Shown here: positions 24,892-39,207 of the stretch, one piece after another | How the letters are laid out: each line of letters opens with the position of its first letter | Position numbering within the stretch: position 1 is the first letter of the stretch | Assembly (NCBI GenBank): GCA_035610365.1 | Contig: CM069436.1 | Coordinates: 57,241,505 to 57,305,504 of the forward strand | Direction: 5' to 3' | DNA: 64,000 nucleotides | Origin: Aquatica leii | Lineage: Eukaryota; Arthropoda; Insecta; Coleoptera; Lampyridae | The notes under the pieces: generated by a model | Seen by the model: only the letters and a program-made list of their open reading frames with translations | Databases searched by the model: none | What the model was told of the DNA's origin: nothing | Position numbers and translations under genes: made by a program

Positions 24892-27220
24892 ATTGATTTT
24901 GATAAATTTTTTTTGACGTGTATGCAAAGATTTAACGTTACTACAGGTATTTTTCCTACCTACAAAAGTTGTGGGCAAGAAAGACCAGTTTATGTACTAA
25001 CAGAGGAAAAGTAAGGAAAAGAATAAATATTTTCAATAACATCAAAATATTAATACTTGTTTGCCTTATATGTATGTGCAAGTATTGCAAATTGTACCAG
25101 AGTGATAACTCGCAGAGTCAACTTGTCTTATTGTCTCATGGTACGATACATAATTTATGAATTTTTTAATTTTTAGTGACTGTTTTCTGTTAAGGTTTAG
25201 GCGGGCGTTTTAAGAAACATTTCAGTTTAAACGTTTTACCAGAAAGCCTCTCGGGTGACTAGTATTTCAACTTTTTTACAAAAATGTTTATGCGGGAACT
25301 TAATTACATACCCGTTGAATGAATGAATGCCGCCCCATCTGCTATTTTTTAATACAATTTTTGAAAGCTGTTAGATTGGAAAAGGCTACCCCAGACAATC
25401 AAAGCTGTAAAAACTAGTATATAATTAAATATAAATATAAGAAAAGCCATCTTCGGGCGTCACAAAATTAAAGTATTACATAAGCGTTTATATTACTAGA
25501 ATACCTAACTAATTAAGTAAATGGCTAGAAAATAATTAACCTACCAAAAATAAATTAAAACTAATAAAATTAGTAATATTTAACACGTCTAAACCAAAAC
25601 AATAATAACGTTACAAAAACACAAATTGTAAAAAACTAAGAGAGTATCTAAACATGTTCAATTTACTGCATAACGAATGCAAGACATAATATCACAAACA
25701 TGTAAATGTGAATGAATAAAATGACATTGACTTAAAAATCCGATAACAAAAAGGTTTCTAAAAATAAATGATAATAAACAGAAAACTGTAAACTCGTAGG
25801 GAAAATACGTACAAAATCTCCAACAGATGTAAGGTCAACATAGTTTGGCTATTAATAATTCAATTTAAGAGAAATCGTGCTGTGATTAATTTGATCGTTA
25901 ATCAATTTTTTGTTGTTTAAGTTTTTTTTAACCAAAAAATGGATTCATTTATAGTTGGAAAACTAATGATTGTCGAGGAAAGTATGAAAAGCAAATGAGG
26001 CGTTAATTGGTTGTATATGTTTGAATTTGTTGTAAATTTAAAAAAATATTTATTTTCAATAATAATTTATGCCCTTAGTGTCAAAAGTAAAGCATAGTTT
26101 TGTTATGAGACATTCCCAGCACCTATTATTTATAACTAGTTGGTAAGGCAATTATATAAATTACACAAGGATTTTGGACTATTCAATCTAACCCCACCGG
26201 TTTCACAGCAAGCGCGCGACTTCTACTCATGCCAAATCAACCGAAAAAATTTCCTAAACCTGAAACCAAACCAAATTAATTTGTAAATTGTAATAACCAT
26301 AATAGTTATTTAGCCGACAATTTTTAATTTTTATTGCAATAATAACACGATTAATTTGCTATTCTCATTGATTATTTTTTCCATTTCTAATCATAATAAC
26401 CGACTTAGCCATTTACACGGACATTCTAATTTACACCGTTTCTAATAATGTTGATTGCTGTTTTCTCCGTATAAAGACCTAGCCAAGTCAGTCATTTTCA
26501 TACATCATTCATCTGATCATTTATTTTATAATTTTAATTGTTATGTAATTGAGCTAGTTGTCATTGCGTATATTTGTTGTTGATAAAAACAAGTGCAGAG
26601 TACATAATTTCTACGGTTTTTCATACTGGTAGGTGTTACTCGCCCCTTTTTTTCCACGCCAAATAACTAATCTCTAATGACAAAAAAAAGAGCACAAAAA
26701 TAAAGAAAAATAGTTAAATAATCAGATATAGATATCGAGTTGTAAACCCACTAACCAGGCGATGTTTAGAGGGGTGCCGCTAGCAGTCGGCTAAAGGGAG
26801 GGTCCTTAACTTAATTATTTAATGGGCGCCAGATCGTAAATTTTTCACTAAAAGTTTGATTGTCTAAAGATCAACTGACAATAAGTGCATGCCATGGGTA
26901 ACACCTTGTTTAAAAAAAAAACAAACTTAGAGATTGATTGATTATAATTATTTTATCAAAACAGAGAACATAATATAAATTGTTTTTTTTTTCAACCGCA
27001 AGAAAAGAAAATTATCAAAATTCAACACAATTAATCTAAATTTTGCACCATTGATTATAGTGACAATTATTAAACGATAACGCGCCGAATAACATTGGTA
27101 ACAATTTTCAACGGGTCGTTATATAGGAGGCTTAAACCCGGTGACAATGCCTCTTACCGTCAAAACTTACGTGCAAACCCAAATAAAATACTTGCGGAAG
27201 AACGTCCATTCAATAACTAA
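24892..27220. other. intergenic, no supported gene
   Basis: Mixed AT-rich sequence, slightly less extreme than its surroundings from 26.1 kb on. A TATAAAG at 26470-26476 lies 20 bp before a TCAGTC, a weak core-promoter resemblance. A GGGCGCCAGATCG string at about 26823 resembles retrotransposon leader sequence. Neither is strong enough to annotate. Confidence 0.35.
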
Positions 27221-27415
27221 CGTAGATATAATAAAAATAATGAGCTATTATATACTAAAGTTGACAAATAAAATTAAATTGTAATTTTACAGAGACAATC
27301 CAGGATAAATAACAGATCGCGTAGATATAATAAAAATGATAAGCTATTATTTAAAGTTGACAAATAAACTTAAATTACAATTTTACAGAGACAATCCAGG
27401 ATAAATAACAGATCG
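27221..27415 (+). repeat. tandem duplication of ~98 bp
   Basis: Copy 1 (27221-27319, 99 bp) and copy 2 (27320-27415, 96 bp) both start CGTAGATATAATAAAAAT and end AGGATAAATAACAGATCG, with a few substitutions and a short deletion in copy 2. It is a recent local duplication, with no coding content. Confidence 0.9.
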
Positions 27416-27467
27416 TTTCCTTTCTTTGACTGGCTTCTTCTTCTTCTTTTTTTTAATCACGTTTTGC

Positions 27468-27662
27468 CACCCCAAATTAATTAAAGTATGTAACTAGGTA
27501 CCTGATTTTAAGCTTCGTTGATTCAATGGTTCGGCCACGATTGACACTCCAATAATTCAGATTTGCATTTGGATGTGAAACACACTCGCCGGAGATGACA
27601 ATGTGAAGGGTCCAGAAGAGCTTTAAAAACACACAACAAGAACAAAAAGATAAGCACCTCAT
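27468..27662 (-). CDS. possible first coding exon of an unknown secreted protein
   Basis: I do not recognise this protein. The frame starts ATG at 27662 with a hydrophobic stretch (LSFCSCCVFLKLFWTLHIVIS) that looks like a signal peptide ending near GEC. Then comes a balanced sequence, SHPNANLNYWSVNRGRTIES, unlike the AT-driven open frames nearby. At about residue 53 the coding strand reads AATCAG followed by GTACCT, an acceptable splice donor; beyond it the frame ends in AT-rich sequence. If real, the intron and later exons lie at lower coordinates or outside the window. A chance open frame cannot be excluded. Confidence 0.3.
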
Positions 27663-30156
27663 AAACGTAAATCAAAATAAAATTTACCTTCCTGTTGTTC
27701 GGAAGCGAAAATAAAGCGATAACTTTTTGAACCCCGTTTTACCAAAGTCATCCGCAATTGCGATTCTATTAGCGTATTTACACTAAATCACACACACTAA
27801 TAATATTCTAAATATTAAAGACTTTGATCCGGAATTATTCCGATTATGCTTCAATAATTAGCTACGGTTAAAACGGAATGCCTGGAAAAGTTTCTATCAA
27901 GCGTACGCACTCACGCCAGACACCTTTTATCTATCTACGCTTGTAGATAAAAATTTCCAATGATACGTGCATAATAATACGTTTAACATCATATAGCTTA
28001 CAATTTAACAATAATTCATAATTTAGAAGTAAATTGTAACATAGGTTTAACATTTGTAGCTGAATACTACTGGTAGTTATAAATACCAAGAAAAACATAT
28101 AGTGGAACACAGCCTTTTTAGTAGCTTTTGGGAAGAAATTTGATTTCTACAAACATCCGAAAATAACAATTATGAGTGTACCAGCATCAGGTTCAAAATA
28201 AGTAAAAATCCGCGTGGTTAATTAGAATGGACACTTTCGCACTGACCTTCGAATACATTTCATTGTAAGCACACTTTGATAACGCAGTAAATTGATACGA
28301 ATAATTTTATTTAATTGTCGATTTGCATCTTGTAAATTCAACAATGTAAACAATGAACCCGCCGATTTAATTGATCCTTTACCGTATCACTAGAATCGGT
28401 AATTTTAATTAAATTAAACTAAACCGTTACGTGACAAAAGTCAACGTCAAAAAAATTCAACTAAAACTTTACTTACCGAAAAATGTAGCAACATCTGTAT
28501 AATTACAGGGTTTTGACACTTTTACTTTAATTTTAAAAAAAAATTTAAAGATAAGTTTTTAAACAAAATTTATAATTGTCTCAAAACAAATCTTTATAAC
28601 TTTGTAACGTGCGCTTGGCTAAAGTGCTTTCGTTACCATTAAACTTAACATACAGTAAAGACAGTGGCAGTTCTGATATCAAAAAGTGGTGTGGGTAAAG
28701 CACAAATCAACTGATCTTTAATATGCAAATTATAACCACAACGAGAACACCAAACAAGTTTACACAATAATTAAATTAATGATGCATTGACAAAATTTAT
28801 AAACAATGTTTAGTTTCTTAATTGTAGTAATGCGCTTGATAAGTTGGGTGTCAAAAGACGATTACAAGCTCAACAATTCTCACAAATTTAAGAAATATGT
28901 CTGCGACTGCAGTAATCTAAAAGAATAAAAATATTTTAATCTACAAAAGAATTAGTAAACGTGTCGATTTAGTAGATACGGTAATAAATGCTAGAAATAA
29001 AATTTAATTTAACCGCAAAACATATAATTGCATCATACCTCAGCGACTGTTTATAAGCATTGATTAATTTTACCTTAATGTTATGCTATAAATAAACTGG
29101 ATTGCTACTGATTCAGAAAGCTCCGTTGGGCATTAAGTTACCTTTGCTTACTCGGTAGTTTTTAATTGTCAAAGTTGTAAGTAACTACAAGAAAACGAAA
29201 TTGTTATCTCTACGTCACTCCAACGTTGCCAAATCAATTTAAAGTGAACGGTACGAACTATACAGAGTGATATGTAGAAATAAATTGTTAACATAACACA
29301 TTTAATGCAGTTTTAAATTTTTTAATATTTTTTGTTACCTGGTAGCTGTGGTAAACTTATGCTCACTTTGTAGCTTATATAAAGCTTAAAACAAACCGAA
29401 ATAAGTAAGTGTTACGTAAATTTAATTGTAACTTATGGCAGGCATCCGCTTACATTCGGAGAGAAAACCGTAGGTTGTAGTGGGTGTGCTAATTATAAAA
29501 TAATTAAAAAAGCACCAAAACGGTAAAAATATACTACGCAACTGGTTTACATCTGTCGAATACTGAAGGTAAACAAATTGCAAAACGCAATTATAACAAC
29601 TAATATATTTATTTCAACGAAGAGAGAAAACGGTTAAAAAGACTAAGCAGATAAATATCAATTAAGAATCCGTCAATAAATATCACAGTTAATAATAATA
29701 ATGATGCAAGCTCCTTAGATTAGGCAACAGTTTGTACATAATTATAATTACATGACTTAAACGTATTACAATATAGAAATATAAGGTAAGCGAAGAATAA
29801 GAAATTAAATTGATGCGAACTCAGTGATTACGCAATCAGAAGCACAACACACTTGTGATAAATTAAAAAAGTAATTACACAAAGAAATCTGTATACGTTA
29901 ATCGTGACAACATATATATTTAAATCGTTTGCATTTACGTTTGACATCAACATAAATTAGCGGATAATAGATAGATTCCAAGATACTTAAAAAAAATTAT
30001 TAAAAGAAAAAATAGAGAAAAACGCTTCAATCGAAGTGTGCGCTTTTGACCACAAATTTGTTTTGTCGATGCCATATACTCCGATCAAAATGCTATTACT
30101 AAAGAGCTTTATCTATTTAAAAAAATAACCTTGTGAAGAATTGACCAAAATGACAT
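27663..30156. other. intergenic, no supported gene
   Basis: I see no coding domain, RNA gene or repeat boundary. If the exon at 27468-27662 is real, its promoter would lie in the first part of this stretch. Confidence 0.4.
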
Positions 30157-31600
30157 TTAATTTTTATGGAACACCTGAAAATGCTGGATGCAGAATTCGG
30201 GTGACCCAGGACATGCCTTACATTTGTAAATGGTTTGCTTCCTCTTTTTGTTTTGTTTGCACATTCTGCATTCTTTTCTGTTAATTCTTTTTTTTTTCTG
30301 ATGTTTTTTTGTTCTTTTGTTGTCTTTTGTATTTTACTTAAACTATAAATTGCATTTTTAGCAGTTACAGCACAAGCAATGATTGGCAAAAACTGTATGT
30401 TCAGAAGACTCTTATTACCTCCAAGTAATAATTATATAATGTTATTTTTTTACTGTTTTGTGCAAATGTTATGTTTGTATTAAGGTCATTTGCAAAACAT
30501 GGATAAATGTTTTTTTATAACAACAAATCGTTTTTCGGTTGCATAGGTGATATGGCAGCATTTGACCTTGTCTATCAACTCTTGACATATAATTGTAATT
30601 CAATAATTGTTGTAGGTTTTTCTGTTTCAATACCTTTTTTATTTATAATTATACCGGTTGTGTTGATATATTATGTGCTTATACACAGAACATCTTGTTT
30701 ATCTCGCCATTTGTCAACATGAACGCCATTGAGAAATATAGGTTTGTTTTCGCCCTTATTAAGATTGGATGTTACCACATTTTATTGAGTTATTTCTTTG
30801 ATTCATTTATTTACAGAAACACTTTTCCTGCGCAATATGTATTTTCGAGAATTTTGGTTGCCAAATTAACACTATTGTAGCAATTATCAAGGAACAGCAT
30901 GACTTTGTCCCAGCTTCTCTTGAAGATCTAATGCTATTTTTTCTATGTGCTAATTTCCACTGCATATATCTGAGGAACCTGTATAAAAAAAAATTGTTTT
31001 AAGCCATTCGGTTCCGTTAATATACAGTTTGATACTGTATTTATGGCGTTTATTTTCAATATTTTGTTTGAATTGAAACAAGCGTAGCCGTAGCGCCATG
31101 GCTTCGTCCAATGATAGTTGTTTTCCTGGATAATATATTTTATTTATCTTATTGTTGAAAAAGTTTATAACAGATCTTGTTTTACATAGACGATCATTTA
31201 CTTCCGGTTCTGTACTAGTAAAATGTAAACATCTTAGTATAAGAAGAAACCTATTTCTTGACATGTACTGCCTAAAATTAGGTATACTAAAAAGTGAGTC
31301 AGTTTTACAGTAATTACATATACGTGATAAAGCAATAGTGCTAGTGTGCCGCAACAAAGTTAAAAATATTTAAATTCGTTTACTGTAAGGTCTTTTCACG
31401 ATGTAATTCTAGATTCTTTACTTGTTCCAGGACGAAATAGTACTTTAACTGCATAAAAATTACTTTGGTCAATGATAGTTTGTAGAGAAAGGTCATGCAA
31501 AATTATTTAAAAAAATTAATAGGTTTTCTACTTTCTGGAATTGGTACTGACAGTTTATGTTGTTTAGTAAATGGAAATTGTTTTAAATTTTTTGTATCAG
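30157..31600 (-). pseudogene. piggyBac-like transposase relic (second lineage)
   Basis: A decayed PGBD-type transposase spread over several frames. The open piece 30950-31357 holds MSRNRFLLILRCLHF, the hallmark MSRxRFxxIxxxLHF block, and LSLDEAMALRLRLFQFK around the first catalytic Asp. Upstream, at about 31390-31420, a WKDLTVNEF-like segment fits the usual N-terminal side. At about 30830-30890 is DNCYNSVNLATKILE, matching the DNxYxS block with the second Asp. The C-terminus ends CRMCKQNKKRKQTIYKCKAC and FCIQHF at 30160-30280, the cysteine-rich finger, with a stop at 30157. The third-Asp region is not readable. No TIR or TTAA pair was identified. Confidence 0.85.
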
Positions 31601-34420
31601 TCTATCCGATATTGTCTATTTAAACACTCTTACTACCAGTTTCTGCAGTAGATTTAGATTAATTTTGAAGAATGTATTCATCACTACTAAAGTCACCTTC
31701 CATAATGCTTGTGCTTCTGATTCTAATTAACTCTCAGTTAACCTTTTACGTTTATTTTCTACATTTATATCGTCAAGGACTTTTTTCTAGTTCCAGATAA
31801 CCTTGGTGTACTATCTATTTTAGAAGAAAACAAAAAAAATGGAAACCAATTGATTCACTTAATTATTTTAAATTTGAAAAACAATGCCAAACAATTTTAA
31901 AACACCTTTAAAAAATACTCGGATTGGAATGGGCAGCAGTCAACCTGTTGATAGCATACTCAAATCGTTTTCTAAAATTACTGATGTGTAAGAAAAACAT
32001 AGATATACGATGATATCACAAGTAAATTTCTTGTTAATCAATCAAAAATATTTATAAATATATTGCTTCAAGTTTTCAAACTAGTTTTACTATTAATATT
32101 ACAGGTGTGTTTTCAAGTTTATTCGCCTATCTTATGAATATTTTATCAACTTGACCCTAAATTAATTCATGAAATTGATGTTAGTGATAAATGTTCACAT
32201 TCATACGTGCTTTAAGATGTCGACTCAAAAAAGATGTATTTGTTAGACATGTACAATTCAAAAAAAAGAGAAGATAGGCGCGTGACGATAGCTCAATTTG
32301 CTATAATAATTATAAGAAAATCAAATTGCTTGCCAAAAACTGCAGTTAATTCTTACCCTAGCGAAACTCTCACAAATATCACATACGAGTCAAAATTAAT
32401 GTATCCATTTATAATGTAAATGCTGTACAATATTTAAAAATAGATCTCACTGAGCGCAACGTTAGTTTTCACGTACTGTCCTCAACGTTAAAAACGGAAA
32501 AGGTTTATTAATAGGTTTCTATATATTAAAATGAGATTTATTGTTCCGGAACAAAATTTATACAACACCCTACCTATATCAAAATATTTTAAACACAAAA
32601 ACAATTGACTGTTAAGTCAATTTTGTGTTATCTGGGTATATTAACTATATTTAATATGTTTCAAAACAAATAATAGTTTAATTTTTATAAGAATTACAAA
32701 TAAAACTGCGTTAAAACAGTTACACCATTTTAAAAGTATTAAAAGTTTTATTAATTTCCGTTTTGTTTGATTATTTAAGTACTGACAATGTTTTACGTAT
32801 TAAAAATTTTATTTTACTGAATACAAGAACAACTAACAATGCATTCTCTATTATAGCAAAAAAAAAGTTTTTATTGAAAGATTTTTTGTAGTAAAGTTAA
32901 AAATCTTAAGTATTAAAGTAATGTAGTATGCTTCTCAAGTTTTTTTTTCAGTTTAAATTAAAGCATTGTTTAGTAATTTAAAACTAATTTTTTTTTAAAT
33001 TTAAACTTAACATTAGCTGCTTTTAATGGCAAGAAAAAGTCTCGGTCTATTACTTTTTCAAGTACTTAATAAAGAAAAAAGAGCAAAACGAATGTTAAAA
33101 TAATACTTTTTTCCTTTAAATGACGCAATAAAAAGTAATTTAGATTTTATTGCGTTTTTACTAAACTGTCAAAGTAATAACCATCATATTTATTCTTGTT
33201 GGTTTTGCATTGTCTTCTGCAAATAATAAATCAAGAGCAATTTTTTTGCATTCTATTTTGTAATATGTTTATTTTCTTAATAAGGCTTGTCATTTATTGC
33301 TAATAATACGGTGTTTTAAATAAAAATGATAAGTCCGTTAGGTTTGTTTAATTTAAATTCCTTTTTGACGTGACAGTTGTACATAAAATATCCATTTGTA
33401 AAAATTAGGTTGCATATTAAGAAAAAACTGTTTTAATTTCTTAAAAGCTTAAAATAATTTTGTTTTGGTACACTGGAAAGCATAAATGAGAATCAATATT
33501 TACGTTGCTAATGAAACTGATAGTGTAACTTTATATTATACGCAGTAAGATACAAAAAATTTTAAGTTTACGGAAATATTACTTATTAATTTAATTTAAA
33601 AAAAAAACTTAAATGTTATTTTTATATTATTTACCAAATATTATAATTTTCTTTTTAATAAAAGTCAGTGTTTTTTTTTAAATATAATTTAGTACATTAA
33701 AACAAATTCTATAAAAACTTCTTTACGTATATTTATTTAGGTATAAAGTAAACATTATTATTTTTATTAAATGTATAAAACACTTTTGTACAATTTGATG
33801 TAAAAGATAAGAATTTAGATTTTATTATTCCTTAAGATGTTTTTCTCTTCAATAAATTATGTGATTACCATTAAGCATTTAATTTATACTTGTTAACATA
33901 ATTTTATGAATTTATTATCTATGAAAAAAGATCTAGAAAGAAGCTTGTTTCTTTGTACTGAACAATACCAATGTAACCAAACAATCAAATTTTAAATCAA
34001 AATTATTTAAATAATTGATGTATTACAAAATTCTAAATTCAGGAAAAGTAGAGTTAAACAAACGTTAACCTTCAAATTTGAAAATATTGTTTGGTAAGTC
34101 AATGAAATTAAGCAATAGTTTTTGCTAAATATAAATTTAAACTTTGTAGCTTAAGCAGCAATAACTATAATAAGTATGCCAAAAAAGTAAGCTTTAATAT
34201 ACATTAATAATTATATCGTACTTGCTACGGATAATCATGATATTTGCACATAAGAAAAATATCTATCATTACTTCCAAAAGCATTTATCGAAAACTAAAT
34301 GAGTTGAGTTGAGACTATAATTTACAGTAACTTATAAATAACTTATTGAGTGTCATTAAAACATTAACAAGTTTATTAATTATTTAATTTGAGACAAAAA
34401 AAAATGCAAGCAACCGAAAT
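31601..34420. other. AT-rich stretch, no supported gene
   Basis: Long A and T runs and short chance frames only. The first 100-200 bases may hold more of the piggyBac N-terminus. Confidence 0.4.
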
Positions 34421-34450
34421 CTAACGAAGAACTTCTCAAAAATTAGTTCT

Positions 34451-34520
34451 ATAGAGTTTAGAGTCTGGCTTGGTTCACAAGTTGATTACCTAAAGTGGGC
34501 GAAACGTTGGCAACTTCGGT
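34451..34520 (+). repeat. short dispersed repeat, copy 2
   Basis: The first 43 bases resemble 19914-19956. The segment continues into GTGGGCGAAACGTTGGC, a string typical of Penelope-like untranslated regions. No upstream ribozyme core could be found. Confidence 0.4.
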
Positions 34521-34669
34521 TACAACAATGACACGATTCAAACTCGAAAGACGTTCTCATCTAACTATAGACTCCGGCCGTGGAAGCCTTTGCTACTACG
34601 GTTTTAATACTGTTTTTTTAGTTACTCTTAGTGCTCGTCTTTATTTAGTATTTTATCTATACGGTTTAT

Positions 34670-36450
34670 AGTACCTAGCTTTTGCATCTGTAGGCTAGTA
34701 CTGGTTTATATAACGTATTGAAAAATGTTACTATTGTTTGTTCAGAGACTTCTCTTTCGTTTATAAATTTTTGGTTTATTGGGTAGTATCGCTTTATTGT
34801 TTTCTTAATTTTTTCATTTACTTCTGCTTCTTGTCTCTCTTTTTGCTCAATAGTTGTTTTCAAAGCTTTATACTCTTCTTAACCTTATTTATTTCAATAG
34901 TTATTTTAGCATCCCGTTCTTCAATTACTATTACTTTTGTTTCATTTTTTTTTTCTATACTTTATCTCTTTCCATATGTACAAGATTTCTTGTAGTTTCT
35001 TTTGCTTCTTGCTGGTACCACTACATCATCCGCAGAGACTCGACGCTTTCTAGATTTTCATATCCAATAAATAGTCTGTTTGTTGATAATTTTATCTATG
35101 TAAACAATGAATAGAGTCAGGCTTAGTTTTCTTTATTGTCTGAATCCATTCCTGTTAGGTAGAAGTATTTGTTTTGAAGGTGCTTTTTTTCTATTATTTG
35201 TTTTATTGTGCAGGTTGTTTGTTTTTTTTTCAGGTTGGAGTTTGCTGTGTGGTTTGCCAGTTGTGACTCTTTTTTTATTTTGTCTATTTCTTTTCTTTCT
35301 TTTTAGTTTCTAATTTTGCATTCCGTTGCATTATTCTCGGTAATTTGTGTTTGTTGTTCTAATAGTTCCTGTAGATATTCGCTCTATCTTTTTTTTATTA
35401 TTTCTGTTTCATTTGCTAATATTTTTTTGTTTTGTTTTTTTTTTGTATTGGTTTTTTTGTTCTATAAATTTTTAGTATTTTCGAGGATAATTTTTGATTA
35501 CAAAGTAATGTCACTTTCCATTTTATTTCCAAAATCTATTCATAAACTTTTTTTTGCTGCTGTTATTAGTTATTTTACAATTGTTTTTAGTTTTTGTATA
35601 TTTTATATTGCTGTGGGGTTTATGTGATAAGTATTTTTACTATTGTTCCTCTTTTAGTTTTTAATTTTATTAGTCTTTTTGTTTGCTTTTTACTATTTTC
35701 AAATTTGCAGCGTTTATAATTATTTCTTTTAGAGTGTTTTATTGTTCTTGCGTATTATCTTATTTTATTTTGTTCATTTGGTCTTGCAGGTTAATTTTGG
35801 TTATTTCTTGATATATGGTGGCTATTTCGTTATTTTTGATTTTGTATGATTTTAGCGCTATGTAATTTTCTTTTTATTTTAAGTTTTTTTAATGTTTGTA
35901 TCCTTTTTATTTTATGTTTTTGCCAATAAATAATAGTTTTTAAATATTTCAGCACTTCTTCTTGTTTTTACTTCTAATATAGTTCTTTCTCTTTCATTTG
36001 CATTGGTACGCAATCAATTATTAATTTTTTATTTCTAATTGATTGTACTCTAGCATACAGATGTATTTAATTATGTTAGTAATACAGGTTGGTTATTATT
36101 AAATTTAGTAGTTCTACTAGTAGAATTATTTCCAATATAGTTATCCATGTTTTAATTTCGTCTAACAATTTTTTGTGCCCTACACATCTTACTTCTGCTG
36201 CTGCTTTATGGTTCATTTGTACTCTATTTCATAGTAATATATGTTTACTTGTTAGTCGTAGTTTACCATTCTTTTTATTTTGTTTCATTCACATATTAAT
36301 AGAATCTCTAAATATTTTTTTTTAAATATTTTGGTTAATTTAATTTTTTTATCTTGTAAGCTTCTAACGTTTTACGTTCCTAATTTCTGTATTTTTGTTT
36401 TGTTTATGTTTTTTGTTATGTCTTCATTGCGGTTAATTTTTGTAGTTTTT
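34670..36450 (-). pseudogene. LINE relic with APE endonuclease and RT
   Basis: Old minus-strand non-LTR retrotransposon. At about 36330-36400 the frame reads KLGT, a stop, then NVRSLQDKKIKLT and LEILLICE, which fits the GTWNVRSL start of the apurinic endonuclease domain with one Trp replaced by a stop. At about 35010-35050 is VSADDVVVPARSK, the palm motif with S-A-D-D for F-A-D-D. The end (34675-34863) contains TIVTFFNTLYKPVLAYRCKS, matching the TLxxPVLxYGxExW block. At under 1.9 kb much of the body is deleted. The long T-rich open frames on the plus strand across this stretch are its antisense. Confidence 0.7.
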
Positions 36451-36559
36451 ATTTTAGTCTATTTTGTTAGTTTATATATATGTATGTTGTGTTGCTTATT
36501 CTAGCGGATTTAAGTAGGTGTCTATTCATGCCGCAAATTTCTCCTTGCTTTTCTTATCA

Positions 36560-38759
36560 CTACATATACAATTTTTTTCTAAATTTTATGTACCTACCTG
36601 ATCTTAAATATATCTATTAATATAAACAATCTTGCTTTTATGTTATTTATATTGCTTTCTTTTTTTACTGTATTTTGGTAATTTACCACATATAGAAATC
36701 AATTCACAATCCAAAGTGTAATCTTGATTTATTTCATTGTTCTGAAACTTGATTTGTTATGCGTTATTCATTAATTGTTATTTGTGTGTATTTTATTATT
36801 TTGATTTAAATACTAATATATCTTTGATTTTTGCTATAAATGTTAACTATACTATGCATAAAGCGTAATTTGTGTGTTAATTTATTTTTGAATCGCATTG
36901 TTGGTGCATATATATTTTATTTAACTGTAAATTTTACTGTGATATCTTTTGTTAATTAGTGCCAAGTATTAAAGCATCTTCTGTAAATGATTAGCTTTAA
37001 CTTGTGTGTTTGTATAAACTTTTAGTTGCGGGCTATAACGCTATCTTGTATTATCCGGACAAGTGTTTTAAATTTTATAATTTTTTTGGTTTACTCATAC
37101 TTTATTTGCCGACAGCAATCAGCTGGTCGTGGTATGGTCCACATCATTTAAAAACATATAACAAATTTAAATAAACAACTACTTATTTTAGTATTGTTTT
37201 TTCAAAAAGCATTTTGCGGTGCATTTGACAAGAATAAAGATATTAAACTCAAAAAACAAACTTATACAAGTAGTAACCAATATTAAAATATCAGATGCAT
37301 CTGAGTTTCTAACGTAAATATTGCTTCCACAGACTCCTGGTTGAATTAAATATGCCATACAAAATATCAAGTCTTTTAAGTATCTATGAATTCAATACTT
37401 GAAAATATCATCTTAAAGATATCTAATGATAAATGCTAAAAGTGTATGGTGATGATAATTATGAAATACTTAGACGATTTAAACATTTGTAAATGTATAC
37501 TATTATTAGCAAATTATGTAAGTTTTTTTGAATACAGAATGTTATATATTTTTTTTTAAATATGCGCACAGTTTTATTTTCGCAATAAATGCGTTATAAC
37601 TTTAGAACAAAAAATAAAACAAATAAGTTTAACCATTCTTTCTTTTTTGTTAATTCTAAATTTTATACTAAAATTGTATTTAATTGGTAAGCTATAAATA
37701 AAAATAAATTTTGCTTATCAAAGTTAAATTAACTTTTGGAATTATTATTAATAGAATTAATACTTGTGTTCTTTATACATTTTTGCTTTATTATTTACGT
37801 TTGAAGTGGCTTATACGTCAATATTTAATTTAAATTTCTTAAATCTGTTTATGAAGAAAGTTTTATAAATTTATATTGCACATAATATAAAATAAATTAA
37901 CATATACATATGTATTAATTTTTGTTTAATATTTATTATTAAATTTATAATTAAATAGTTTATAGCAACTTTACATTTTTAATTTTTTTTTAATTCAAAT
38001 TTTAGCTTATTACTACAAAAGCTAGGAACATTTAGTCATAGCTCGGTTACAAGAAACAAAGATGAGAGAGATTATAAAAATCGCTAAATTACACGACTGC
38101 GAATTGTAGTTGTGCTCAGTTCTGAATTGAACTGCGTAGTACAAAGTTAGAAGGTAAGAAACCACAACTTCATAAATCTTATGCTCTGAAACCTTAATTC
38201 TTCGTAAACTTATTTGTTGATAAGCAAGGTTTTATTAACGTACCTGTAAAATATAACGTTTATACGCATAAACTTATAGAACATAATAATTTTTAATTAA
38301 AATAATTAATTATCACCGTACACAAATTTCATAGAGCTTACTAAATAGTAAATTTTAATTTGAGTATCTCAAATAATACCAAATACTACAATAACTTTAA
38401 TAAAATTAATAACGTTTTGATAGACTTACAAAACAAGAATAAATTTATATTGTTAAGGAGATACATTGTTATTGGTTATTTATTAACATTATTTAAATTA
38501 TAGTCCACCAATAATAAATTCAAGTTTTCAAAATGTATTTTACATATGTTTCAAGCTTGCAATTATAAAACTCATCTTCAGAAAACTACATAAAATATTC
38601 ACAACTCATAAAAAGTTAAATTACCAAAATGTCAAATATGAGAATTTGTAACTAGATATTTAAAAAATAAAAAATGTAAGTTTTACAAAATGTTAAATGT
38701 AAATAAAAGGAAGATAGTGCAATTCAGAAACAAATCTAAGAAAAATTAAGTTTAAAATC
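36560..38759. other. AT-rich stretch, no supported gene
   Basis: Nothing identifiable. The last 200 bases may belong to the 3' untranslated region of the Penelope-like element that follows. Confidence 0.4.
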
Positions 38760-39207
38760 ATAATTGAAATTGGTTTGATCGTTCAACAAAAAAATTTTTT
38801 CTGATATTTTAATATAAATCGACTTTAGCAGTTCAATAATGTTTTTGTTATTAATGTTGTTAAAAGGATGAAATAATTTGTAAGAAAAAAGAGAATGACG
38901 ATTATCTAAAACATGTTGCGCAAATATAAAATTTCTGACAAGAACAAATTAATTTGTAAACTCCACTTTTAGTTGAATTATTATTATTATTTAGAAAATT
39001 ACAAAAAAAAAAGATTCCGAAGAGATACTTCATTAGAAAAAGAAATCTTGAAATCGTTACCTTTATTTAATTACTTGAAAAACTAAAGAAAATCTGGTAT
39101 AAAAGGAACCGAAAAAAATTTGTTAGTAGAATTTGTTGAAATGGGTATTAATTTAGTAAGATTTAATACAATGTTTATATGAGTGCTTGTGATAAACATT
39201 ATAAATA

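Noticed and set aside
26470..26840. TATAAAG with TCAGTC and a GGGCGCCAGATCG string as a retrotransposon LTR and primer site
   Set aside because: TATA-to-initiator spacing is short, no LTR ends pair up, and no gag or pol follows.
34490..34520. GGGCGAAACGTTGGC as part of a hammerhead ribozyme
   Set aside because: The 5' half of the core (CTGATGA) is absent upstream; only the downstream-like string remains.
34738..36504. Long T-rich plus-strand open frames rich in Phe, Leu and Ser that look like membrane proteins
   Set aside because: They are the antisense of A-rich decayed LINE sequence on the minus strand, where endonuclease and RT motifs are found.
38549..38585. A second hammerhead-like core (minus strand CTGAAGATG ... 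TTGAAAC)
   Set aside because: The core is CTGAAGA rather than CTGATGA and no proper stem II or stem I could be drawn.
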